From assembly GCA_028829895.1 (NCBI GenBank), contig CM054180.1, forward strand, positions 110,448,635 through 110,512,634: a stretch of 64,000 nt of DNA, in the 5' to 3' direction. Within the stretch, counting starts at the first letter, position 1. The number at the start of each line of letters is the position of its first letter. The position numbers were made by a program, and so were the translations under genes. The DNA comes from Sinotaia quadrata. Taxonomy: Eukaryota; Mollusca; Gastropoda; Architaenioglossa; Viviparidae. This document shows positions 13,591 through 26,008 of the stretch, in pieces. The notes beneath the pieces were generated by a model. The model was given only the letters and a program-made list of their open reading frames with translations. It was not told the origin of the DNA and searched no databases.

Positions 13591-15110
13591 ATCACTTATA
13601 TGGAGATAACAAGGAACAGCAAGATACGGGTTGCTATTTTAAAAAAAAAAGATTATATTATTCAGTGGAGATGATTAACATGACCATATTTATTGGACTC
13701 ATTATTTTGTTTCTTAACTTATGGCACCCAGTGTCCCTTCACGACTGAAGTAACTAGCTTACTATCTTGCTTACTAAATAACTACGTAACTAACTATTAG
13801 AGGCATTCACTGCCTAATTAACAACTAAGTAAAGATATAACTGAATAGCCAATATAGCTAATGAATAAATAATTAACTTACCATTAAAAGAAGAACATGA
13901 TAGAGAAAGAAAAAGATAATTTTTACCGCTGACAATTTTTCTCAAACTCTTTTATTTACCCCCTTCCCGCCCTCGTCCGGGCTTATTACAGATCTTTATA
14001 CTTTCATATTCTTCTCCCTCATTTTCGACCTTCATTGCAACTATCTGTGTTTTATTCTGTGTTTGTCTGCTTGTCTCTGTCTTTCTCTCTCGCTCTCTCT
14101 CCCGCCTTTTCTTGTCTTTTCAGGCTATTAAACATTAGCGCACATGCAGCCATACCAAAGACCAAAGAAAAACAAGCCGTCAAGTGTTACACAGGAACCA
14201 ATTAAAAATGATTTAGTAATACCAGTTTGGCACACATAGTTCCGCCCGGGCTAGCGTGCGTGGTCTCCGAGTTGAGCGCGAGGATTATAAAAGCCTACAA
14301 ATGAACAAATCTATTACTGTATCGCGTTCTGCATTTCTTATGCTGTGTTAGACTGTAGTCTAAGCAAATTGGTTTTGTGCTCTTGTACAGTCGCTGTTGT
14401 CAAAAAAAACCAGGCAACTATTGTGGTTGTAATTTCATTAGCCTTGACCCCAGTTTATTATTATATGCTAATTAATTCAGCACGGAATGATACATTGATA
14501 CTGTACATTCTTGGTGTCTTGATGAAGATTGCTTTTAAATGAATTTTCACACCGCTAATTATTCGCATTCGCAAAGACCCGGGTGCGACTATGTCAATAA
14601 GAGCGTGAGTGTGTGTTTTTGAGTGAGTGTGCTGTGAGTGTATTGTGAGCGTGTTTTTGTAATAAAAACGTTTGTACTTATGTGTGTAGGCGCGCGCGCG
14701 CGTGTGTGTGTGTGCGTGCGTGTGTCTCTGTGTGCGTGGCTGTGACATTTGTAAACACATCCTAACCAAATTTGCACATACTTACTGGAGGTTTCAAATG
14801 CTTTTGCTAGGATATTTTAATTGATCGAGTTAATTTTAGACCAAAGTATCGATCATTATTTAAATGAAGTGTATAGGTTTTGTATTCGGTCATTACTTAA
14901 ATGATATATACAGGTTTTGTATTTCGCCACAAAGTGTGGGTAAGGAAGGTCCATTTTATTGAATGGTTAGATTCAATACAGCGTCCACGGTCTTCAACTA
15001 AATTCCTCTTAGAAGAGAACAGTTCTGAAAACGTTAAAATCTCATTACAGTGTGCAAAAAAATAAAATTATGAGTGTATGTTTCACAATATAATGTTAAT
15101 TAGAGCAACT
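13591..15110. other. Low-complexity patches, no gene recognised
   Basis: A CT-rich stretch lies at 14060-14110 and a GT/GC alternating tract at about 14590-14745, including CGCGCGCGCGTGTGTGTGTG. The alternating purine-pyrimidine tract could adopt Z-DNA. No gene recognised. Confidence 0.6.
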
Positions 15111-15951
15111 TTCGCAATGTCTGTGTTAATGGCAGTAACTTTCACTATGTTCTTGTAAATGAGAGTAACTTTCACTATGTTCTTGTAAATGAGAGTAACT
15201 TTCAAACTACACATGCTAATGAGGATAACTTTCCCAATGTAGATGTTGACGAGAGCAACTCAGCAACGTAGATATTAATGTCAGTATCTAACACAGTGTA
15301 GATATTAATGCCAGTATCGAATACAATGTAGATATTAATGTCAGTATCTAACACAATGTAGATATTAATGTCAGTATCTAACACAACCTAGATATTAATG
15401 TCAGTATCTAACACAACGTAGATATTAATGTCATTATCTAACAACGTAGATATTAATGTCAGTATCTAACACAGTGTAGATATTAATGTCAGTATCTAAC
15501 ACAATGTAGATACTAATATCAGTATCTAACACAGTGTAGATATTAATGTCAGTATCTAACACAATGTAGATATTAATATCAGTATCTAACACAGTGTAGA
15601 TATTAATGTCAGTATCTAACACAATGTAGATATTAATATCAGTATCTAACACAGTGTAGATATTAATGTCAGTATCTAACACAATGTAGATATTAATATC
15701 AGTATCTAACACAGTGTAGATATTAATGTCAGTATCTAACACAATGTAGATATTAATATCAGTATCTAACACAATGTAGATATTAATATCAGTATCTAAC
15801 ACAGTGTAGATATTAATGTCAGTATCTAACACAGTGTAGATATTAATGTCAGTATCTAACACAATGTAGATATTAATGTCAGTATCTAACACAATGTAGA
15901 TATTAATGTCAGTATCTAACACAACGTAGATATTAATGTCAGTATCTAACA
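15111..15951. repeat. 30-bp minisatellite, about 23 copies, with 60-bp dimers
   Basis: The main unit contains AGATATTAATGTCAGTATCT and AACACAATGT at 30-bp spacing. Between about 15540 and 15780, GTC and ATC subtypes alternate to give a 60-bp higher-order unit. A related prefix of GAGAGTAACTTTCACTATGT copies lies at 15120-15210. The minus strand stays open for 176 codons as a ten-residue repeat (LDTDINIYIV), which follows from the 30-bp period. It has no signal peptide and no known domain. Confidence 0.96.
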
Positions 15952-17066
15952 CGGTGGTTCCCAATCATTTTATGGCCAAGAGAGCACATTCAAATTTTCA
16001 AAAGAGTTTGGCGGGCACTGTCATTTTTCAAAGCTTATTGGATATGGAAATCATATTTAGTAATACATAATACATTCATGGGTACTATCAATTGACTTAT
16101 TCTTTCCCTATTACAATATGAGTTTGCTCTTTTTGAATCTATCTGGAAGATGAATTAAGTAGTTTTACAAAATAAATTTCTGAAGCAGTCTTCACATTTG
16201 TTGTGTTTTTAAAGTATAGTTTTGTTGAACTAGTGGCAGAAATATATTTTGTTATTCTTATATGAAAATAGATAGCCAGTTATGGTTAATTAAAAATATT
16301 ATTTGTGTTGTTAATTGTATCTAGATTTCAACAAGTAATCATAAAATTAGAATAAAACTTAAGCACAAGTTTTATTGTGACGTGTTTCCGGATTTCTATA
16401 AGCAAACAAATATGAATAATATTCCTAAGCGCTCATCAACTCTGAATTGAGAAAAGGTCATAATTACTTTACGTGCTTTTCATTGTAGTAACTCAGAATT
16501 ATTTGTAAGTCAAGATCTGTATTTTGACCTGATTATGCTCATCGTCGAAAGTAGACTTTCACATAGATACATGGAATCAAATTAAGATTTTATTGTGTGT
16601 GTTACAGATTCCAAAAATGATCATCTATTGCGGAGAATTGAGAACACTATTATTTTGAAGGCATTAAAAATTTCGAGTGACACTTTTCTTTTTCCTGGAA
16701 TGAGACTTCAGTCGATGTACTCATTTTTGTTACCTGTAGATAGCAATTGAAAGGATTCCCAAGGGAGGTAAATCACAGGCTGAATGATGATGAAATGTTG
16801 AAATATCTTTTCTAACTGCAACTGGGGTCTTTGAATGTAGTGAAGAATGAAAATCACTGTCGTATACCATTATTCTTTATTCTTGGGGAATGTACAAGAG
16901 TCCTCGTCTTCATATGTCACATTCACAAGATTAATTTTCCTTTGAATGATTTGACTAAACTTCAAATGGGTGACGTGAAGTTGGATGGAACAACCTACAT
17001 CTGCACTACCTTTTGACCTCGTCGCAGGCGCCTTGGCGCCCGCGGGCAACGTGTTGGGAACCATTG
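15952..17066. mobile_element. Non-autonomous hAT-like DNA transposon inside the 30-bp array
   Basis: The left end reads CGGTGGTTCCCAATCATT and the right end, reverse-complemented, reads CAATGGTTCCCAACACGTT. This gives terminal inverted repeats of hAT style. The flanks ATCTAACA (15944-15951) and ATCTAAAC (17067-17074) look like a slightly decayed 8-bp target duplication. Sequence related to the minisatellite, containing GTAGATGTTGACGAGAGTA, resumes on the right and matches 15240. The interior of about 1.1 kb has no transposase frame. The right end is GC-rich (GGCGCCTTGGCGCCCGCGGG). Confidence 0.85.
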
Positions 17067-17120
17067 ATCTAAACAAAGTAGATGTTGACGAGAGTATTTA
17101 ACAAAATGTAGATGTAGTTG
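17067..17120. repeat. Right remnant of the 30-bp minisatellite
   Basis: Contains AGTAGATGTTGACGAGAGTA and AATGTAGATGTAG, matching the left side of the array near 15235. It shows that the hAT-like element split the array. Confidence 0.8.
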
Positions 17121-19430
17121 TTGTAACCTTTGATTTTGGACTATTTCAACGAAGCAATGGTGCTGTTAGAGAAACTGTCACGTGCATATTTGAAACTATT
17201 TTATAGTTTCTTGCAACTCCTTACGAAGCATATGCGCATCAAACACATGAACGCATACTCATTCCTTCGCACACAGTTATTTCCCCTGGCGAAATACATG
17301 ATGTACAGGGTGACAGAAGTGATTATAAACTCGACAGAAGACAGTGAGCAGTTAGTCTTTAAAACTCGTTAGGCGACAAAAAGACAGAAAACACAGTTCA
17401 CATCTTGTTTCTGTTGATCATTACACTCTTGGAGTTTTGAGTTTCTTTTATCAATCTCTCAATGTTGTAGAGGGAAAGAAAGAGTGAACTAGTCCAGGTC
17501 CAATCAGCCTTCAACTGGATAAGTGTCAGTATAACAGTTAATTAGTTTTTCACTGGTAGATTGTGGCTGTTTGGGTAAAAAAAAAAAGTGGCAGAAAGAG
17601 TACTGTCACAACCAGACCATAAATATCGAAAACATTAGCATTAGCTTCAAGGTCGGACCATACAATTATCCCCCATCCACTGACTTTTACGGCCTTCTTT
17701 CTCCAATGACATCGCATGCAAGGGCAAAACCTCTCACTTTGTTCTGCCTTTCGTATCTGCAATTGTCTTCTCTTGGAGCAAAACTTAAAAATAATAAATC
17801 AAAATAAACCAAACCGAAACAAAATACTCCACCCCCCCCCCCCCATGAATGTGAAAAATACCCGCATTTTACGTAACTAAATTTGAAAATGCACAATTCA
17901 AGAACATATATTTGGCATCACTAGTAAGTTTACATTCATCTTACAATTTCTGTGTTGAGCATTCATTATCTTTTCCTAAAAGTGCATCATCACCATTATT
18001 ATTCGTAGTAGTAGTAGAATAGCTGGACAGTGGTAATAGTGGTATTTCAGTTATCAGTATATTGTAATACAAACATAGTGGTACTACTATTAATAGTAGT
18101 AGTTCAAAGTTGCAACTACGACAGGGCAAAGTAATGGGAGATGTTTAGAGGTAGTGGTGGTGGAGTTGCTCGTATCTCGCGGATGACGTCATTATTTTAA
18201 TGATGTCAATTTTACTACGTCGCGTAATACCTGTGAGGGACATCGGAGTCCGCACAAGGACAGACGCCACAAAAGTGATGAAGCCTTCTTCTTTCTACTC
18301 CCTCTCAAAATTCTTTGGGGGAAAAGAAATGCGAAGTGAATGCATTCTCCGATGTCAAAAGAAGAAAGGAAACATATTGCCTTTCCATGTATTTTGCACG
18401 AACAGCATAGAAACGAAAAACGTATGAAAGGATAGACGAGGCTTGGCATATATTCCCCCCCACCCCCTTCCCATGTTTTTTAATTGCTGCCGAGGAACGA
18501 CACGTGGTAGAGTCCAAGGAAATTCATGGAACGCTATGGCTGAGTTCCTCCAGAAGCTCGCTGTTGGCGGAAGCCGAGAGGCTCGGGGGTGATTAATTCC
18601 GTGTCAACCAGGTATCTGCTATACGTCTGTCAACGAGTCGCAGGATCGTTGCTTCTACACCTGCTTTGTCGGTTCACCTTAGCTCACAACACGATGAAAC
18701 TTAAGTCACGTTTACTCATTCACCGGAGAAGGGGAGGGGTACACGTAATCGAACTAATTTGTGCCGGGCGAAGTCGTGCGGTATGAACTGACTCAGTGAC
18801 TGATGGGATACTGAAATTTATTAATTATTACAATTTTATTTCAATTAATTGTTTGTTGTTTCCAGAGCTGTTCTTCCAGTTTTGTTGTTGTTGTTGGAGG
18901 GGGGGGGGGCGGGCGATGGATTGTAATTCTGTTTATGAATTTAAACTTCTTCCGAGTCAGATCTGATGAATTAATGGGAAACACAGGGCTATCAATATAC
19001 TTTTAAAATATAGACTCTGTCGGGATGCATCTTCACTGAAGATGACATTCATCTGGCAATTTAAAATTCGACATGACTGATAGAAAACGTTTTAGAAGTA
19101 GGTATGTGCATGTACATGCTAGTCAGCAAACACAGACTAACTGGCCTTCTATGGGGCATTTAATAACTGATATACAGTATGTTGAAACATGTACTTTCTA
19201 TACTTTATGACGCTTCATAAGGCGTAGATTTCTTGATATTTGATGAGATGTATGATGTTTAGTGAGATCTTGCTGGAATTTTCTGACACAAATTTAATTA
19301 CACTTAAAACAAAAAATATAGATGGGTGTTTGCACAAGTGTCTCTGATTAGAGACTGGCTCAGAACATTGCCAGTTTGATGACTATTGGAAGCATGGATA
19401 AGAGCTACCATGTTGACACACACGGCGTTC
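17121..19430. other. No gene recognised; homopolymer runs
   Basis: Contains a C run at about 17832-17843, a trinucleotide GTA patch near 18005, and GTT repeats followed by a G run at about 18885-18910. Short overlapping frames match no known family. Confidence 0.5.
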
Positions 19431-19750
19431 AGAACAGTGTCTCTCTGATGACACACTGATTAAGAATAGTACCACTATGGCGACGACACATTGAGATTAA
19501 GAGAAGCGTCACTATGACAACGCACTTAGGTTAAGATCACCTTCAATATGACGACACATTGAGGTTAAAAACAGCGTCATTACGGTGACACAGTGAGGTT
19601 ATGAATAGCGCCACTATGACACAATGAGGTGAAGAGCAGCAGCAATATGACCACACACTGAGGTTAAAAATAGCGTCACTAAGACGACACAGAGAAGTTA
19701 GAACAGCGTCATTATGACAACACTCCAAAGTTAAGAGCAGTGTCTCCATA
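19431..19750. repeat. 38-40-bp diverged minisatellite, about 8 copies
   Basis: Copies contain GACACATTGAGGTTAAGA and ACAGCGTCACTATGACGACA with substitutions and indels. The minus-strand frame at 19543-19749 simply reads the repeat. Confidence 0.85.
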
Positions 19751-19904
19751 ATGGAGGCTCACAACAGTAACAAAGCATCCGACTATGATTTAACATGGCA
19801 TTGCAATAATGAATAATAGAGATTTTTAAAAAATAGTATCCCTGCGATAACTGTTGACTGCTCCATAGAAAAAAATGTATAGTTTTCGACAGACATACTT
19901 GAAT

Positions 19905-19955
19905 TGCACTCTATATAAGACGGCCATCCAGACGGGCCGAAACGTAAGATAAATG
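19905..19955 (+). other. Possible degenerate hammerhead-like motif of a Penelope-like retroelement
   Basis: GGCC at 19922-19925 can pair with GGCC at 19935-19938, and is followed directly by GAAAC (19939-19943). This has the stem II plus GAAAC geometry of hammerhead ribozymes carried by Penelope-like elements. The expected CTGATGA box upstream reads CTATATAAG, so catalysis is unlikely. It may be chance. Confidence 0.35.
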
Positions 19956-21115
19956 TGTATTTGCAAAGCGGCGAATGCAGTATTTACAATTACCTAAAAC
20001 GTACCATGACCAAACGTGAAAAAAAGTAGCTATTACCATTTTTCATAATGAGTAGGAATCTCAAGAAGGAAAAAAAGTAAAAGAGAAAACAAATGAGGAT
20101 TCAGAGGAAGAAGGACTGAAAGCAGACTTTTAAAAATGGCTTCCTGTTTTGCACTTTTTAAAAAGTTAATGACATTGAGTAATATATCTAAAGATAGCAA
20201 ACATCGGTGTTACCATAGCTGGCAGGGTTCGATTAACAGAAGCGCGTACTAATCCCTTTCAAATCTGCGGCAATAAAATAACAAACACGACATAATAACA
20301 CACTCCACAACACAAAGAGGGCTTTAAATTCAACAAGAGAAATAAATGTGCTTTACTGCAAGCTTACTTCTCGTTGCAAGAAAGGATCTGAGAAAAATAC
20401 GAATGATTTATTCCACCAATCATGTGTCTCTTGCAGCAGGGCACGCACAGCACGTGCCAAACAGGTGCGCCACCTAGCGAAGTAGATAGCGTGCACATAG
20501 GTTGGCAACAACAGCTCACACGCACACAAAAAAGATTTTTTCAGAAAAGAAAACTAAAGTAAAATGAAAATATATATAATTAATGCATGCAAATGACGTA
20601 TTTCCTGCAATAGCCATGGTCGATAATCTTTCACGATTTTTTTTTTTATATTATATATAGAATGGTTTGTTAATTTTACAAGCGAACTTTCAGTTTTATA
20701 AATATTGTAAGATGCCGTCTCCCAGAGTAGGTTGTAGCTATACTCGCCTTATTTACAACAGGAAATTGTTTTCGCGATTTCATCAAATTCGAAAGTCGAA
20801 TCGGCAAACAGGAACAACTCTGCCAAAATGCTTCTAATGTAAAGTGAACGGTTAATTCCTACTTTAAATTGGTTTTTGGATTCTAAGTTCATGACAATCC
20901 TTTATCTGTATCCGTTTGTCACTTAACCGTACCTCTTTTGTTTATTTATAAAATTAAACAGGTATACACACACATATGTACTCATACTCAACACGTTCAC
21001 AGTCACACGTACGTACACATGCACGCTATCTACAATGAACAGGAGAAGTTATACGCTAAGTCTAAGAGCTGTAGTTAACCTAATAGGGAAAGATATGTTG
21101 AATATTAGTAGTTAT
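19956..21115. other. No gene recognised
   Basis: AT-rich unique sequence with no long frame and no clear repeat. Confidence 0.5.
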
Positions 21116-21129
21116 AGTGTGTGTGTGTG

Positions 21130-21172
<43 letters not shown>
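21116..21172. repeat. (GT)n microsatellite
   Basis: About 26 GT units with one GCAT interruption. Confidence 0.97.
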
Positions 21173-21173
<1 letters not shown>

Positions 21174-21297
21174 GGGGAATGCAAATAGCAAAATCAATTT
21201 ATTAGAGAAAGAGACCTATAGAAACTTAAAATCTTTCATAACTATATATACACTTACACATAAACTGATAGATTGAATGAAAGATGAATGAATGTGT

Positions 21298-21298
21298 G

Positions 21299-21347
<49 letters not shown>
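21298..21347. repeat. (GATA)n microsatellite
   Basis: About 12 perfect GATA units, the complement of the ATCT runs elsewhere in the window. Confidence 0.97.
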
Positions 21348-21863
21348 TAAAATGTATGTATAGTGCTTGCGAATCCTGATATATTTATATTAGGAGTCTC
21401 CCCATTCATTAGTCAAACAAACAAAACACACAAATAAAATTAATAAACGTATAATGATTTTTATAAACATGGAGGGATTAATTTCCTGTAGTTCTTTGAC
21501 TTTAAAAACATTTCTTGACTGCATACCTGTGACCCTTTTAAAACAAACAAAACCCTTGATTCTGTCATATTTCAGAAGAAAAAAAACAACTCTTAGACTG
21601 TTATCTTTCATCTTCTGTGATAAAACAAGACGTCATATTTCCTAATAAAAATAACTTGAGCAAGCAATAAAAACAATAAAAAAAATTAAAATAAAGCAAT
21701 GCTTTAGAAATTGGGATTTGAAAACGGAGGCTTTACACTGGGGCGTTAAGAACGGCTCTACAACTTACTTAGGGGCTGCAGGATGTTAAAAGGCCTGAAA
21801 GAGGGGTCTTGATTGACGGGTGATGACAAATATAGAGCTACATAGTTACTTAATCAGTTTAGT
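21348..21863. other. No gene recognised
   Basis: AT-rich sequence between the GATA run and the hAT MITE. Short opposing frames lie around 21400-21640, without recognisable homology. Confidence 0.5.
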
Positions 21864-21871
21864 CTCTAGAG

Positions 21872-22058
21872 CAGGGGTGCACAAACTTTATAGGCCAGAG
21901 GGCCACATTTCCAATTGATAGTGCGTGGAGGGCCGCAAGTCAGATTGCACATCAATTGCTCAGTAGGAAAAAAACAACACAAATAATGAAATAAAGTCCT
22001 CCGGGAGGGGGAGGGGGCGCATAGAGCCATGTCTCGGGCCGCGGTTTGTGCACCCCTG
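21872..22058. mobile_element. hAT-family MITE, 187 bp, intact ends
   Basis: The left terminus CAGGGGTGCACAAAC is repeated perfectly, inverted, at the right terminus. The flanks CTCTAGAG at 21864-21871 and 22059-22066 form a perfect 8-bp target duplication that fits the hAT pattern nTnnnnAn. The interior contains GGCCAGAGGGCCACAT and GGGCCGCGG and has no coding capacity. Perfect ends and duplication point to a fairly recent insertion. Confidence 0.93.
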
Positions 22059-22066
22059 CTCTAGAG

Positions 22067-22870
22067 GGAGCTTAAGTTTGTTTGTTTATTTATTTTGCGT
22101 GTTTAGATTTGGTGCGACAATCGCATAAAATGTAATTTTCTCTTGATCGGTCACTCGCATGTTGGAAGGTGTCAGGGGAGCTTCTTCGACGTTTCAATGA
22201 GGGTATTAGTTTATTTCTGAAAAAAAAATTAATGACTTTAGTTCAGTTGCGTATCACCATGCTATTCCATTTTTCGGGTGTAATAATATCACACACCATG
22301 AAGTTTAGAATTAATATTATTTTGCTTATCGTGCGTACCGCCGTCATGAAGGTAACTGTGCTCTCGGCGTTAAGTTTTAATTTAAGTTAACATGCATACG
22401 CCTTAAATATTACTACACTAATCAAAGCATGTACACTACTTTAAATGCGTTCATAATTAAACATGAATCACTGTTAAATAATACACAGAGCGCGCTTACA
22501 GACGACATACTGCTGTAACCATTACATGCTGACATTTAGACACACACGTGTATTGTGTGTTTACATTGCACAAACTTAAATACACATAAATTATAAATAC
22601 ATGCTTACATGATAGCACACACATCTATTGTTTGCTCATACAACACAATATTAATTACATGCTCAAATGACAGGCATTCATGTCCATTCTTTGTTCATAC
22701 AACATAAGCTTAGCTACATTAATAATTTTATATTAATTACATGCTTGCACATTTGTTATCCTACATAATAGATTATTTGCTGAATACAGACACACATATT
22801 AGATTCTGTCATTTACAGGCATGTAAGCATATACAAGGCACATACACACATGCCTTGTTAGTAGTATTAA
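22067..22870. other. No gene recognised
   Basis: AT-rich sequence. A loose repetition of ACATGCT and CATACAACA motifs occurs at about 22500-22760 but is too diverged to define a unit. Confidence 0.5.
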
Positions 22871-22884
22871 AATTAGTAATACTA

Positions 22885-22965
22885 CCCCTAATGGTGATGG
22901 TGGTGATGATGTTGTTGTTGATGATTTTGATGATGATGTTGATGGGAATGATATTAATAGTACTA
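22885..22965. repeat. GAT/GTT trinucleotide-rich tract
   Basis: Mixed GGT, GAT and GTT trinucleotides such as GATGATGTTGTTGTTGATGA. The overlapping frames rich in Met, Leu and Ser are by-products. Confidence 0.85.
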
Positions 22966-23937
22966 ACGGTGATTTATAAGAATGTTGAGCTTTAATGTAA
23001 AAGAACACTAAATAAACAAACGAATCAAAAGCATCAGCACTCCGGAAAAAAACACAACATTAGTGTGCAGAGTAAAGAAGAATGTTTTATTAAACAAAAT
23101 ACACAAGGTGCATATTTATTGATTTAACATACATCACACTAGAAAATGGGTGACGTTTGAAATTTTATAGACATAAATAGAATTTCATGCGTGACAGAAG
23201 ATGTAGATGCAAAGATATGCTTTGAGAGCTCTATGTCCAAGTTCTAAGGGCAGTTTCGTTCTAGGTGACTAGACTCTGATATGAGAAAGGATGCTGACCT
23301 AGTTCTGTATGTAGGTCACGACAGGTACCCAGGGGTTAGACAGTCGTGATAGCGTTTTGTCCAGATGGACTGTATACAAAGGTGAAGATAGACTGTTACT
23401 TTAGACTGGTCTCAATCAGTGAAACATAGCCAAGTGAGGAGAGAGCTTATTGTTTGATTCTGTAGTGAACAGACAACCGTGAAGTGCAGGAAGTAGAGAA
23501 GAGCTGTAATGTTGAATCATTTTGACTTTTTGACTGAACGAACAACTGTAGTTTGAACTTTCCGAAGTTTACGAAGCGGGCATTGTCATTGTACGCCATG
23601 TGAAATTTTCTCACTCGACAAAATTAATTACTGTTTAAGTTAAAACCCATCTTTCATGGCCCGCCTTGGCATTGCTCACATTTCACCCCGAGAACCCGCT
23701 CCGTGCAGTTAATTACTGGTTGTGACCTGTCACCAAGGTTCTACTGACCCATAGAATGACACTAATTGTACGAAGAAAAATTTATTAGATACGCCACCCC
23801 GATCCCGCACTCGGGGAACTCCAGAACAACTCATTGACCACGCAAACTCATTATGTTCACGTTATGTTCTTGAGAAGGAGCGCATCCACGATTTGTGACA
23901 AATATGAGAATGAATGACACTGACTTCTCCCTAGAAG
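22966..23937. other. No gene recognised
   Basis: Unique-looking sequence with no long frame. Confidence 0.5.
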
Positions 23938-24088
23938 CAAAGGCCTTATTCTAACCAAGGGGGTTATCAAAGGCCTTATTCTAACCAAAGGGGGTATCAA
24001 AGGCCTTATTCTAACTAGGGGGCGGGTATCAAAGGCCTTATTCTAACCAAGGGGGTTATCAAAGGCCTTATTCTAATCAACCCGGTTA
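23938..24088. repeat. 30-32-bp minisatellite, 5 copies
   Basis: Units read AAAGGCCTTATTCTAACCAA plus GGGGGTTATC. Four copies are near-identical, the third has an extra GC-rich insertion, and the fifth starts to diverge. Confidence 0.95.
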
Positions 24089-24124
24089 TTTCCAAAGGTA
24101 TTAACATGTTGTTTTTGTCCATTA

Positions 24125-24435
24125 GGAGATCGGCGCTTCAAATTCAAAGTGATTAGAGAGTAGAATTTTTTACAGCAATTAAACTTTTTAATTTCAGATC
24201 ATAGACTGGTCTCGTTCTGGTAAATAATAATAATAATCATAAAAACTACTCACTAGTTTGCATTCGTCAGCACTTCTAGAATATTCTAGCCTTGAGCGTT
24301 TACTTCAACTCAGACACTTTCAAAAATACCGTCATAGGAGTGTCCAAGGTCTGGTTACTCTGACAATTTAACAATAAATTTATGTAACAATTAAATTAAA
24401 ATAGGGAGAGACAAATTTACTCTGTCACATAGTCT
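24125..24435 (+). repeat. Dispersed repeat, copy A
   Basis: Shares AAATTCAAAGTGATTAGAGA at the left, CTCAGACACTTTCAAAAATA in the middle, and AATAGGGAGAGACAAATTTA plus CTCTGTCACA at the right with copies at 45465-45790 and 59965-60175. It lies about 40 bp after a 30-bp minisatellite. No terminal inverted repeat or coding frame was seen, so the class is unknown. Confidence 0.75.
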
Positions 24436-26008
24436 TATCAATATCCATCTGGAGAACGCTTACGATTCATCCAGGTCTTCAGATCAGAAACGCACGTTAA
24501 AATAGCATCAGTGCCAAGCCTCTGGCTAAATTTACACACCGGGAGTAAACGTCAGTGTAAACTTCGGGAGACACTACAGAATATGTGCGTAGGTGACGAG
24601 TAGGACTGGTTGAAAAATATACAGATTCTCGCGAACCACTAAAGGATCACATGGCCTAGGTTGAAGTATGTGCCACGAGTGGATAATTAAATAAACAACA
24701 TCATTTCATTTGTGTGTGCCTACATAATTACAAACTTGCATTCGCCCACCCAAACACTGAAACCTGCCACGCTATATTATTTCTGAGAAGGCAAAAATGC
24801 ACGTTATTCCTTACCATACTAACATTTCAATGGACTGTTATTTTTATACACTTCTAATGTATGTTTGTTACTTTTTAGTACCGCACCGTTTGAACCCTCA
24901 TTACCTCCTTCCCCAATAGAATTTAAATATTATTATTTCTTCCCTTAAAATAAATGGACTAAAGTGCCCCTGGACACCATGAGGTGCCATTAATGTGAAA
25001 GAAGGCGGTGTCCTGTCAACAAGAGACTCCGCCTGATATTCGTGTCTCTTTCAGTTTTGGCGCCATTAACTGACTGGCACTGCTGACAGGCGCGCCGCAT
25101 AGGGCTTGCCGAGCAGAATTATCTGACAGCTTTCACCAAAGTTGGAAAGGCTGGTAGATTCCATGTTGTGTAATATTGATAGTGTGGAAGAAAGAAGGAA
25201 GTAAATAAATAAGAGGCTATATCTTTTCTCACTGTATCATTTTTGAGCGGAAAAACGTAATAAAGAAGAGAGAAAGTGTTCACATTGCCCGAAAACAACT
25301 CGGTGTTTGTAGCGATCAAATCAAACAAAGGCTGTGTTGAGTCTAATTAGGTCGCATTGATGGCATCTTTTTACAGTTGTTAGGGTATGTTGTTTGCTGT
25401 TGTGTCAACGGTGGATGGGGGAAAAGAACGGGGTTGAATGAAATGAGTTTCTTGTGGTGTAACTATTCGTTTTCGTTGGACACTCCTTCCCGTCTTGATT
25501 GTTAGTAAGATCCACTCTAAAAGTTTCTTTATTTCCCTCTTCATTCCTCGCCATTAAAAGGGAAGAGAAGCAGGAAAAGATAATAGTGTCATTTTTACTA
25601 TTTAATATATACTAGTCCATTAAACTTCCAAGGGTTGTGAAAAGATAATAATTTATGTAAGAAAAAACTGCAAGCGCCCTAACTGTGAAATTTCATTTTA
25701 GTGACGTTAACAACAAACCAAGGGAAAAGCAAGAATACAGATTTATATTGACATCTGTTAGGAGTCACTATGTATTATACTTTAGATGCTTTTCTTTTCC
25801 AACATTTTAGCTTGCTTAATACAACAAATAAAACAAACGACGATTTCTTATTAACATTTCTCTTGTATAAGGTTTTGCAAAACTAATAATAATTTGAGAT
25901 TTTTTCTTAATTATTAATGGCGGTTTAATTTACTCTTGTCAGTGTTAATACATTTATTAATTTGAAAGATTCAAACCTACATCGCACACGTTTCATTCTA
26001 TGTTTGGG
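24436..26008. other. No gene recognised
   Basis: About 1.6 kb of unique-looking AT-rich sequence without long frames. Confidence 0.5.

Noticed and set aside
15434..15964. Minus-strand 176-codon frame as a repeat protein
   Set aside because: It is explained fully by the 30-bp minisatellite.
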